This document shows, piece by piece, positions 27,584 through 36,002 of a stretch of DNA of 64,000 nucleotides. The DNA is from Parahaliea mediterranea (GTDB lineage: Bacteria > Pseudomonadota > Gammaproteobacteria > Pseudomonadales > Halieaceae), in the NCBI RefSeq assembly GCF_017255185.1, contig NZ_JAFKCZ010000011.1:1-64000 (forward strand), written 5' to 3'. The notes under the pieces are model-generated. The model made no database searches and was not told the DNA's origin. It saw only the letters and a list, made by a program, of their open reading frames with translations. The translations under genes were made by a program, and so were the position numbers. The first letter of the stretch is position 1; each line of letters opens with the position of its first letter.

Positions 27584-27621
27584 ATTGAGTGATGCTATAT
27601 TATTTAAAGGTATCGCTCAAT
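27584..27621. promoter_or_regulatory. Operator-like inverted repeat in the divergent AtuA/TetR promoter
   Basis: ATTGAGTGAT (27584-27593) and ATCGCTCAAT (27612-27621) are inverted with 9 of 10 matching positions and an 18-bp AT-rich spacer that can hold a -10. The region lies between the AtuA operon and the TetR gene. It is a good candidate for the TetR binding site that represses both directions; the pairing of repeat and regulator is an inference. Confidence 0.6.
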
Positions 27622-27640
27622 TCAATTGTCGAGGATGGTG

Positions 27641-28357
27641 ATGACCGAGACAACGACAGCCAGATTCCGCGGGCGCAGCGAGGAGCGCGCCGACAACATC
27701 CTCGAGGCCGCCACGCGCCTGTTCGGCGAGGAGGGTTTCCACGCGGTCTCCACCCGCAAGATCGCCGCCGCCGCGGGTGTCTCCGAGGGCACGCTCTTTA
27801 ACTACTTCAGCTCCAAGAACGAGCTCATCAGCGGCATCCTCGCGCGCATCTATGAGGAGCTCACCGAGCGGGCCGTCGACGGACTGCGGCGCCGGGTCGA
27901 TACCCGCGAGCGCCTGCAGTTCCTGGCCGAGAACCACATCCAGGTGATGTCCCGGGACAACGCCCTGTTCATGCGCCTGATTCAGTCCTACATGAACGTG
28001 GACATCCGGGGCTATACCGAGATCGCCGGCTCGGTGCTGCACCAACTCAACCTGAGCTACGCCTGGGTGTTCGACTTCAGCGTGCGCGAGGGCATCGAGC
28101 GGGGCGAGGTGCGCGCCGACATCAACCTGTCGGCCCTGCGCGACTTGTTCTTCGGCGGGCTGGAGTACTGCAATCGCAGCCTCTTCCTGCACGACAGTTT
28201 CGACCAGTTGCCGGCGCGCGCCGGCAGCATCGTGGAGCCCCTGTGGCAGAGCATGCGCGCGGGGCAAACCGCGAGCACAGAGCCGGCGGAACTGGCACAC
28301 ACCTGCCGGCGCCTGGAAGCCGTCGCCGCACGCCTGGAACAGCTGGCCACGGACTGA
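27641..28357 (+). CDS. TetR family regulator of the acyl-CoA catabolic island
   Basis: A 238-residue TetR-type repressor. The helix-turn-helix spans about residues 15-60 (ILEAATRLFGEEGFHAVSTRKIAAAAGVSEGTLFNYFSSKNEL) with the usual TLFNYFSSK recognition region, and the C-terminal ligand domain is alpha-helical. The ATG at 27641 is 6 nt after GAGG; the frame extends to a TTG at 27626. It is divergent from the AtuA operon and 38 bp upstream of the acyl-CoA dehydrogenase gene, so its likely role is sensing an acyl-CoA and controlling both. Confidence 0.88.
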   Translation: MTETTTARFRGRSEERADNILEAATRLFGEEGFHAVSTRKIAAAAGVSEGTLFNYFSSKNELISGILARIYEELTERAVDGLRRRVDTRERLQFLAENHIQVMSRDNALFMRLIQSYMNVDIRGYTEIAGSVLHQLNLSYAWVFDFSVREGIERGEVRADINLSALRDLFFGGLEYCNRSLFLHDSFDQLPARAGSIVEPLWQSMRAGQTASTEPAELAHTCRRLEAVAARLEQLATD

Positions 28358-28395
28358 CTCGACCCCGGATTCGAATAAACCGCAAGGAGATACCC

Positions 28396-29568
<1,173 letters not shown>

Positions 29569-29575
29569 CCAAAAG

Positions 29576-31480
29576 CTAGGGCTCCACCACCCGCAGCCAG
29601 GGCCGCTCGCGCCGCTCCAGCAGGCCGTGGAGCTCGATGCCATTGCTACTGCGGTACTGCGCCAGCAGGTAGGCGGCGATCTCCCGGGTAATCACCTGTC
29701 CCGGATTCAGCACCGGGATGCCCGGCGGATAGGGCACCACCTGGTCGGCGCTAAGCTGGCCGACAATCGCGGCGTTGAGCCCGCCGTCCTCGTCGGTCAG
29801 CCCGACCAGCCGCGACGCGCCGAAATAGGCCTGCCGCGGCAGGCGCTGGAAATCCGACAGCGGCGGCAACGGCGCCGCCACCTCCCCCTCCCCCGCCGCC
29901 TGCTCCCGATCGGCGGGAGTCGCCCGCGCGGCCATCTTGCGCAGCGCCTTCAGCAGGCGCAGCACCTTGCCCTGGGTGGCGCCCACGGTCACCAGCACGG
30001 TGAGGGTGTTGTGGGTGACTTTCTCCACCTGGATGCCGAACTCCTCGAACAACTGCAGCTGCACCTGCCGGGCGCTGAGCCCGGAGGCGCTGGTATCGAC
30101 ACTGAGTTTCAGCGGGTCCAGGCGGATGCCGTCTTCCGCCAGTTCCACCGGCAGCATCTCCTCCAGGCCCAGCACCCGGAACACGCCGGTGTCGTCGATG
30201 CCCTCGCGCAGGCGGCGGGCGATATCCAGGCAGCGGGTGAGCAGGCTGAAGCCCTCCAGGCTGGCCTGTTTGCGGGCCACGTCCAGGCTGGCGATCATCG
30301 CGTACTGGGGGCTGGTGGAGGTGTGCATGTTGAGGTTTTCGCGGAAACGGTGCTCGTCGAAATCCGGGTCGGCGACGTGAATCATGCTGGCCTGGGAGAA
30401 CGCCGACAGCATCTTGTGGGTACTCTGGGTCACGTAGTCGGCGCCGCAGTCGAGGGCGTTGGGGCGCAGCTCGGGGTGACAGCGGCCGTGGGCGTACCAG
30501 GCCTCGTCGATCAGCACCTTGATGCCGCGCTCGTGGGCGCGCTCGATGATCGGCGCCAGGTCGTAGCGTAAACCGTCGTAGGTGCAGGAGGTCAGCACCA
30601 GCAGCCTGGCCTCCGGGTGGGCGTCGATGGCCGCGAACACCCGCTCCCGGGGCACCGGGCCATAGAAGCCGTAGCGGGTCTTGACCGAGGCCGGCAGGTA
30701 GACCGGCTCGGCGCCGAACAGGATCACCGCGTGGTGGACCGACTTGTGGCAAGCCTGGTCGAGGATCACCTTGCCGCCGGCACCGAGCAGGTGCTGCACG
30801 ATCACCTTGTTGGCGGTGGAAGTGCCGTTGGTGACAAAGAAGGTGCGGCGCGCACCGAAAGCTTCAGCCGCCAGGTCCTGGGCTTCCTGGATCACGCTGT
30901 GGGGCTCCAGCAGCGAGTCCAGGGACTGCACCGACACCGACAGGTCGGTATTGAAGATGTGCTCGCCCATCATGCGGTAGAAATCCGCCACCCAGGGGCT
31001 CTCCCGCAGGCTGTCGCCGCCGGAGTGACCCGGGGTGTGCCAGGCGTCCTTGGCGCTGTACACATAGTCGCGCAAGGTGTCGGCAAAGGGCGTGCGCGCA
31101 CGGCGGCCAATGGCGTTGCGCACCTGGCGGAACAACTGGTTCGGCTTGGCGTCGCGGCGGTCCACCAGTTCCGCCGCGGCATCGGGGAAATCCGCCTCGT
31201 CGTTCACCAGCAGGAACAGGTCGAGCTCCGGGCGCAGGACCTGCAGGCGCGCCAGCAGGTCGCGCCCGGCTCCGGCCCCCGCCCCGGCGAGGTCGATCAC
31301 CACCGCCTGCAATTCGCCGTCCTCCGCCGCCCGGGCAAGCAGCGGCGCCTCTCCGGCCAGGGGCAGAAAACGCAATTCGCAGGCGCCCGAACGACCGGCA
31401 TCCGCCGCCGCGCACTGCGCCAGGGCTCCCAGCAGGGAGGTACGGTAGTCGGCATCGGCGCTCATCAGGGCGACATTCAC
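29576..31480 (-). CDS. Orn/Lys/Arg decarboxylase (PLP class-I)
   Basis: A PLP-dependent decarboxylase of about 634 residues, with an N-terminal wing domain (about 1-130), the major domain containing the Schiff-base lysine K356 in QSTHKMLSAFSQASM, and a C-terminal domain. The distinguishing amino acid (ornithine, lysine or arginine) cannot be read off. The start is uncertain: the GTG at 31480 (reading MNVALMSADADYR) fits the family, but the frame is open through a 15-bp tandem repeat to a TTG at 31651. The Lrp gene at 31705 is divergent and probably regulates it. It ends 7 bp from the acyl-CoA dehydrogenase. Confidence 0.85.
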   Translation of the reverse strand: MNVALMSADADYRTSLLGALAQCAAADAGRSGACELRFLPLAGEAPLLARAAEDGELQAVVIDLAGAGAGAGRDLLARLQVLRPELDLFLLVNDEADFPDAAAELVDRRDAKPNQLFRQVRNAIGRRARTPFADTLRDYVYSAKDAWHTPGHSGGDSLRESPWVADFYRMMGEHIFNTDLSVSVQSLDSLLEPHSVIQEAQDLAAEAFGARRTFFVTNGTSTANKVIVQHLLGAGGKVILDQACHKSVHHAVILFGAEPVYLPASVKTRYGFYGPVPRERVFAAIDAHPEARLLVLTSCTYDGLRYDLAPIIERAHERGIKVLIDEAWYAHGRCHPELRPNALDCGADYVTQSTHKMLSAFSQASMIHVADPDFDEHRFRENLNMHTSTSPQYAMIASLDVARKQASLEGFSLLTRCLDIARRLREGIDDTGVFRVLGLEEMLPVELAEDGIRLDPLKLSVDTSASGLSARQVQLQLFEEFGIQVEKVTHNTLTVLVTVGATQGKVLRLLKALRKMAARATPADREQAAGEGEVAAPLPPLSDFQRLPRQAYFGASRLVGLTDEDGGLNAAIVGQLSADQVVPYPPGIPVLNPGQVITREIAAYLLAQYRSSNGIELHGLLERRERPWLRVVEP

Positions 31481-31490
31481 GGTCTGTGCG

Positions 31491-31587
31491 GACACGGTCG
31501 GTCCAGACACGGTCGGTTCAGACACGGTCGGTTCAGACACGGTCGGTCCAGACACGGTCGGTTCAGACACGGTCGGTTCAGACACGG
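31491..31587. repeat. 15-bp tandem repeat in two identical 45-bp higher-order units
   Basis: Six full 15-bp units plus a partial one. On the plus strand each unit is GACACGGTCGGTTCA or, with one base changed, GACACGGTCGGTCCA. The order of types repeats as variant-major-major, so 31491-31535 and 31536-31580 are identical 45-bp units. The repeat sits just before the probable GTG start of the decarboxylase. Translated on the minus strand it reads (VSEPT) and (VSGPT), with no stop. Confidence 0.9.
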
Positions 31588-31704
31588 CGGGGCTCCCGGC
31601 AATCAGTCGAGATCCCAGTGTAGTGGCGGCAACCACCAGATTGAATAGCAATTCTGACGGATTAACGTATAGTTTCCGGCAATATAACGGGACAATACAT
31701 CAAT

Positions 31705-32139
31705 ATGAAGGCACTCGATCACACCGACCGCCAACTGATCAACCTGCTGACACGCAACGCCCGGGCCAGTACCAGCGCCCTCGCGCGGGCCTTGGGGGTC
31801 TCGCGCTCCACCGTGCAGGACCGCATCGCGCGCCTCGAGCAGCGCCAGATCATCGAGGGCTACACCCTGCGCTTTAACGACGGCTTCGACCAGCGCCAGT
31901 TGCGCGCCCACGTGATGATCCAGGTGAACCCGAAACAGGGTCAGCGGGTGGAGGCGGCCCTGCAGGACATGGAGGCGGTGAAGACCCTGCAAACGGTGAG
32001 CGGGGTCTTCGACCTGGTGACCTCGGTGCAGACCGCCACCACCGAGGAAATGGACATCGTGCTGGATGGCATCCGCGCCCTGCCCGGAGTGGAGAAGACC
32101 ACCACCTCCATCGTCCTCACCACCAAGTTCCGGCGCTAG
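31705..32139 (+). CDS. Lrp/AsnC family regulator, divergent from the decarboxylase
   Basis: A 144-residue protein with a winged helix-turn-helix (residues about 5-55; ALARALGVSRSTVQDRIARLEQR) and a RAM effector domain. In many bacteria such regulators respond to amino acids and control adjacent amino-acid genes. Here the partner is the Orn/Lys/Arg decarboxylase, transcribed from the same intergenic region. The ribosome binding site is weak. It differs clearly from the Lrp protein next to putA and should have a different ligand. Confidence 0.85.
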   Translation: MKALDHTDRQLINLLTRNARASTSALARALGVSRSTVQDRIARLEQRQIIEGYTLRFNDGFDQRQLRAHVMIQVNPKQGQRVEAALQDMEAVKTLQTVSGVFDLVTSVQTATTEEMDIVLDGIRALPGVEKTTTSIVLTTKFRR

Positions 32140-32152
32140 AAAAAGCCTCTCC

Positions 32153-32905
32153 CTAGGCCGCCTTGCGCGCGTAGGCCTCCGGGTCCAACCGGCGCATCTC
32201 GGCCTCGATCCAGCGCTCGATCTCGTCCATGAGTTCACCCGGCTTGCGCCCGCTGGCCGGCACCGGCGTGCCGATGGAGACATCGATCACCCCGGGAATG
32301 AAGGAAAAGGAACGCCGCGGCCAGCAGCGCCCGGAGGTGACCGCCACCGGGATGACGCTGGCGTCGGCGGCGATAGCCAGGCGAGTGGCGCCGGTCTTGT
32401 AATTGCCGTGCTTGCCCCGTTCGGTGCGGGTCCCCTCGGGGAACATAATCACCCACTTGCCGCGGTCCATCAGTTCACGGCCCTGTTCCGCCACCTTGCT
32501 CCAGGCCTCGTTGCGCTTGCTGCGGTCAATGTGAATCATCTTCAGCCGGGCCATGCACCAGCCGAACACGGGAATCGCCAGTAACTCCTGCTTGAACACA
32601 TAGGCCAGCGGATGCGGGGTCATGCTGGGGAAGAAAAAGGTTTCCCAGGTGGACTGGTGCTTGGGGCACAGCACGATGCGACGCATGTCGTCCGGCGCCG
32701 GGAGGTTCTCGGCGCCGTGCACCCGGTAGCGCACCCCGCCCACCAGTCGGGCCACGCCGATCACGCCCTTGAGCCAGGGCACCGCGAACCACCACCACAG
32801 CTTGTCGTCGCGCACGAACAGCGAAAACGTCAACAGGCCCACACCGATGGGGATCACCGATACCACCATCCACAAAAACACAATCAGCGAGCGCAGGGCA
32901 TTCAT
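32153..32905 (-). CDS. plsC: 1-acyl-sn-glycerol-3-phosphate acyltransferase (PlsC)
   Basis: A 250-residue membrane-associated acyltransferase that makes phosphatidic acid from lysophosphatidic acid. An N-terminal hydrophobic segment (NALRSLIVFLWMVVSVIPIGVGLLTF) precedes the catalytic motif CPKHQSTWE, an HxxxxE variant of HxxxxD common in this subgroup, and FPEGTRTERGKHGNYKTGATRLA carries the substrate-binding part. The ATG at 32905 overlaps the stop of the upstream esterase gene in ATGA, so the two are translationally coupled. It may channel or remodel lipid fatty acids with that esterase. Confidence 0.9.
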   Translation of the reverse strand: MNALRSLIVFLWMVVSVIPIGVGLLTFSLFVRDDKLWWWFAVPWLKGVIGVARLVGGVRYRVHGAENLPAPDDMRRIVLCPKHQSTWETFFFPSMTPHPLAYVFKQELLAIPVFGWCMARLKMIHIDRSKRNEAWSKVAEQGRELMDRGKWVIMFPEGTRTERGKHGNYKTGATRLAIAADASVIPVAVTSGRCWPRRSFSFIPGVIDVSIGTPVPASGRKPGELMDEIERWIEAEMRRLDPEAYARKAA

Positions 32906-33984
32906 GCGGGGCTGGCCTCGCTGGCGGCGCCGGCACGCTGGAGAAAAGCCGCGACCTCCCGATAGGCCTCCTCCGCCTCGGGCAGTTCCGGGGTGAATAT
33001 CTGCCACACGTGCACCATGTGGGGCCAGGTCTGCAGCTCCACCGGCGAGCCGGCGAGCTGCGCCTTGCGCGCGTAACGGCGGGCGTCGTCCAGCAGCATT
33101 TCCGCCTCGCTCGCCTGGATCAGCAGCGGCGGCAGGCCACGAAGGTCACCGCGCAGGGGCGAGACCACCGGGTCGGAGGGCATGAAACGGGTTCCCAGCC
33201 AGGTGGCCCACCACAGCAGGGGCCCCGGTATGCGGGTCAGCTTGCCAAAGGCCGGACCGAGCATCGGGTCGGTACCGAGATTGCCGCGCAGGCTGGGCGA
33301 GGTCATTGCGCCATCGGTGGCCGGGGAAAACGCCACCGCGGCATCCGGGGTGCGCAGGCCCACGTCACGCACCCAGGCGATGAGCGACAGGGTCAGGTTG
33401 CCACCGGCGGAATCGCCCGCGATGGCGATGAATTCCGCCGGCGCCGTGTCATCGGGGCCGTTCTCCAGCAGCCAGCGGTAGGCGTCGCGGCAATCCTCGA
33501 TGCCGTCGCGCCGGCGGTGTTCGGGCATCAGGCGATAGTCGAGGGAAAACACCGCGCAGCCGTTGTCCAGCGACAGGCGGTTGGTGATCGAGCGGTGGCT
33601 GCGCGGACTCCCCGCCATCCAGGCGCCACCGTGGATGTACAGCAGCCGCCGGCGCGGGTTCGCGCCGGGTGCCAGCACCCATTCGCCGCGCGGCCCGCCC
33701 GCCGGTACCGTGCGCAACTCGCTGGCCAGGTCGCGACCGTCGCTGAGCGAGTCCATAAAGTCGCGTATGGCGGCCAGGCGGGCACTCCCCTTCAGCCCGC
33801 GCCCGGCGCGACTGAAAGCCTGTAGCGACTCCACCACCTGATGGTGTGCCGGCGACGGCGCCGCGGCGGGCGCCGCCAGCCGGGGCTGGTCAGTTGGCTG
33901 GTCTAGAAAGACCAGGTTTTCGCCGCGCAGCTTGTACAGGGTAAAAGCACACAGCGCGAGCACAGCAATGACAAACCAGAGCAT
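32902..33984 (-). CDS. Alpha/beta hydrolase, hormone-sensitive-lipase type esterase
   Basis: A 360-residue esterase. A short N-terminal hydrophobic anchor (MLWFVIAVLALCAFTLY) is followed by the oxyanion motif IHGGAW and the nucleophile motif GDSAGG, both typical of the hormone-sensitive lipase family, and a C-terminal histidine (HMVHVWQ). It is likely tethered to the membrane. The start at 33984 has GGAG 6 nt upstream; ATGs further upstream are less well supported. It is the first gene of the pair with plsC (4-bp overlap). Confidence 0.88.
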   Translation of the reverse strand: MLWFVIAVLALCAFTLYKLRGENLVFLDQPTDQPRLAAPAAAPSPAHHQVVESLQAFSRAGRGLKGSARLAAIRDFMDSLSDGRDLASELRTVPAGGPRGEWVLAPGANPRRRLLYIHGGAWMAGSPRSHRSITNRLSLDNGCAVFSLDYRLMPEHRRRDGIEDCRDAYRWLLENGPDDTAPAEFIAIAGDSAGGNLTLSLIAWVRDVGLRTPDAAVAFSPATDGAMTSPSLRGNLGTDPMLGPAFGKLTRIPGPLLWWATWLGTRFMPSDPVVSPLRGDLRGLPPLLIQASEAEMLLDDARRYARKAQLAGSPVELQTWPHMVHVWQIFTPELPEAEEAYREVAAFLQRAGAASEASPA

Positions 33985-34118
33985 GGGCGTCTCCAGGAGA
34001 TGGACGGGGCGTACCAAACGGTGCATTAAACCAGAATGCACGGGCGACATAAAACGGCGGTGAGACTATACTAGGCGGTTTGAGGTCTGGGAACGCCCCG
34101 CCACCGGGGTCCACTGAC

Positions 34119-34454
34119 ATGAAAAAACCCGTGTCAAAAGCCGATTTGCGCGCCGACCTGGAACGGGCCACCGAAGCCTTTCTGCAGGAGGGCGGCCAGG
34201 TCGAGGCGATTCCCCGCGGCACCAGTGGCACCGACCCGCAATCCCCCCCCGACTACCTCACCCGCCGCCTGTTCGTCGAGCCCCGGACCACGCGCACCCT
34301 GGTGCCCGAGGTCGTGGCCACGATAGAGGAACGGCGCAAGGCCCTGTCAAAACGCAATACCAAGCCACGGCGCGGCCCCCTGTCCCGGCCCCGGCGCAAA
34401 ACCATCTACGACGATTTCGGCGAACCGCTGCGGCGGGTGTGGATAGAGGACTGA
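34119..34454 (+). CDS. Small FLxxGG-motif protein (SutA-like core)
   Basis: A 111-residue, strongly charged protein. The core ADLERATEAFLQEGGQVEAIPRG contains the E-x-FL-x-x-GG pattern also seen in SutA, a small RNA-polymerase-binding regulator of Pseudomonas (EEFLAKGGKV), and in the protein at 62198. The rest is basic and proline-rich (PRRGPLSRPRRKTIYDD) and may be disordered. The function is unknown; a link to RNA polymerase is only suggested by the shared motif. It stands alone, transcribed towards the terminator of the sortase pair. Confidence 0.6.
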   Translation: MKKPVSKADLRADLERATEAFLQEGGQVEAIPRGTSGTDPQSPPDYLTRRLFVEPRTTRTLVPEVVATIEERRKALSKRNTKPRRGPLSRPRRKTIYDDFGEPLRRVWIED

Positions 34455-34479
34455 ATTCGCCCGGGTGAGCCGGGGGGAG

Positions 34480-34501
34480 AAAAAAGGGGCCCGCGGGCCC
34501 C
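34480..34501 (-). terminator. Rho-independent terminator of the sortase/substrate operon
   Basis: On the minus strand, a perfect GGGGCCCGCGGGCCCC stem-loop is followed by TTTTTT. It lies 28 bp after the stop of the sortase substrate gene. Confidence 0.85.
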
Positions 34502-34528
34502 TCGATCACTTGCCTTGAACTGCGGCGA

Positions 34529-35089
34529 TCAGTGCCGGCGCCGGCGCAAGGCGGTCAACAGGCCACCGAGGGACAGCAGCGCGCCACCACCCAGGCCGAA
34601 CAGGAACAGCGGGCTGGCGGTGGTGGGCATCGCCACCTCCTCCACTGCCACGATCTCGATGACCTCGATTTCCTCGGCCATCGACGGCTCTTCGTCGTAC
34701 ACCGCCAGGGCCCAGCGGTCGTTGGGCACGTAGACGTTCAACTCCTGGCCGCGCACCAGTTCGCTGGCCCGGTAGTTGCGCCCGGCGATCTTGGCCCGCC
34801 AGGTGCTGGGCACGTTGATGCTGTGCGAATCGCCCTTGGTACCGTCGGTGTGCAGGGGCCGGAAGGTGATCCGGTTGCCGCGCACGCGCTGCACTTCCAC
34901 CCTGGCCTGGGCGTACAGCTTGCCGTCCCGCTCGTACACGCCGGAACAGGTCTCCTCGATGTCCGGGTAATCCGCCTTGACGCTGGCGGACCACTCGATA
35001 TCGGCACAGGTGGGCGCCTGGGCGGCCGCCTGGCCACTCATACCGAGCGCCACAATCACTCCGGTTGCTATGGTCAACTGCTTGAGCAT
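34529..35089 (-). CDS. Predicted sortase substrate with MPTTAS-type C-terminal sorting signal
   Basis: A 186-residue exported protein. It has an N-terminal signal peptide (MLKQLTIATGVIVALGMSGQAAAQA) and a C-terminal tripartite signal: MPTTAS (154-159), a hydrophobic segment (161-181) and a terminal RRRRH. This organisation matches Gram-negative LPxTx-like sorting signals used by dedicated sortases. The gene lies 12 bp downstream of a sortase gene on the same strand, with a perfect AAGGAGG before its ATG. The mature part has no recognised domain but includes an acidic region before the signal. It is probably anchored to the envelope by the adjacent sortase. Confidence 0.72.
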   Translation of the reverse strand: MLKQLTIATGVIVALGMSGQAAAQAPTCADIEWSASVKADYPDIEETCSGVYERDGKLYAQARVEVQRVRGNRITFRPLHTDGTKGDSHSINVPSTWRAKIAGRNYRASELVRGQELNVYVPNDRWALAVYDEEPSMAEEIEVIEIVAVEEVAMPTTASPLFLFGLGGGALLSLGGLLTALRRRRH

Positions 35090-35101
35090 GTCAAATCCTC
35101 C

Positions 35102-35776
35102 TTAATTTCGATTGACATAGTTTTTGTCCAGCGTCGCGGTCACAACAAAACGCTGTGGCGCGTGCCCGACAAAGTAGAAGGGGTAACAGGTGACCAGCGT
35201 CAACGACTGGTGATCAGTGTCCGCCAGCACATGGGTGTCCTCGATCTCCACCACGCGGGCCCGCTCGACGGTAAAACGCTTGCGGCCGGCGAGGGTCTGC
35301 AGCTCCAGGCTGTCGCCCACGCTGATGTCCTTGAGCACCCGGAAGTAACCGTCGCGGTGGCCGGCAATGCCGATATTGCCGCCCTCGTGGGGATAGGCCA
35401 TGCCGTCGATAATGCCGGCGCCGCGGTCCATGGTCAGTTCGCTGTCGGTGGCGTAAACCGGCACCTCCAGGCCGAGGGCGGGAGCGCTGAGCACGCCCAG
35501 CACGGGGGGCAGCTCGGCCCGCAGGCTGGCCTGGTAGTCGGCGACGCGCCCCGGCGACCACAGGGTCATGTCCGGCGGCGGCAGGTGGTCGACGGCAATG
35601 GCGGACGGCGCTTCCGCCGCGCCGCCGCGCATCGATTCGAAAGTGGCGATGTCGCCGAGGCGCTGCACCTCGCCGAGAGCCAGCTGACTGAGAAAAAAGC
35701 CGGTCAGGACAACGCCCCCGGCGTAACTGAGGCACTCTCCTCCCCGCAGGAAGATGTCTCGCAGCGATCCCCTCAT
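35102..35776 (-). CDS. Gram-negative sortase (class GN/D-like transpeptidase)
   Basis: A 224-residue sortase with one N-terminal membrane span (about 15-35). The catalytic residues are visible: H140 in GIAGHRDGYF, C197 in TLVTCYPF and R209 in APQRFVV, the TLVTC signature. It would cleave a C-terminal sorting signal between T and the following residue and join the protein to an envelope acceptor. The next gene downstream, on the same strand and 12 bp away, is the apparent substrate. Marine gammaproteobacteria are known to have sortases with one or few dedicated targets. Confidence 0.85.
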   Translation of the reverse strand: MRGSLRDIFLRGGECLSYAGGVVLTGFFLSQLALGEVQRLGDIATFESMRGGAAEAPSAIAVDHLPPPDMTLWSPGRVADYQASLRAELPPVLGVLSAPALGLEVPVYATDSELTMDRGAGIIDGMAYPHEGGNIGIAGHRDGYFRVLKDISVGDSLELQTLAGRKRFTVERARVVEIEDTHVLADTDHQSLTLVTCYPFYFVGHAPQRFVVTATLDKNYVNRN

Positions 35777-36002
35777 CTCGGAAGCACAACCCCTTCTTAT
35801 GGCAGGCCAGTCCGGATCACATGTCCGGTTTCCTACACAGTCTAGACCCGATGGACAAAAATGCTAGCGGATGCCAGCCAGGTGACCCACAACCGGCGGC
35901 GCCCCCCCGGTGCCCTATACTGACAAGCGAGTTCCCGGAGCGAATCCCGGGGCCGCTGTGAACCGCTCCCCGGGTCCCGTCCGTACCATGCAGGGTGCGT
36001 GA

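Noticed and set aside
31491-31587. The 15-bp repeats as a CRISPR-like array
   Set aside because: There are no spacers, the unit is too short and the repeats are contiguous.
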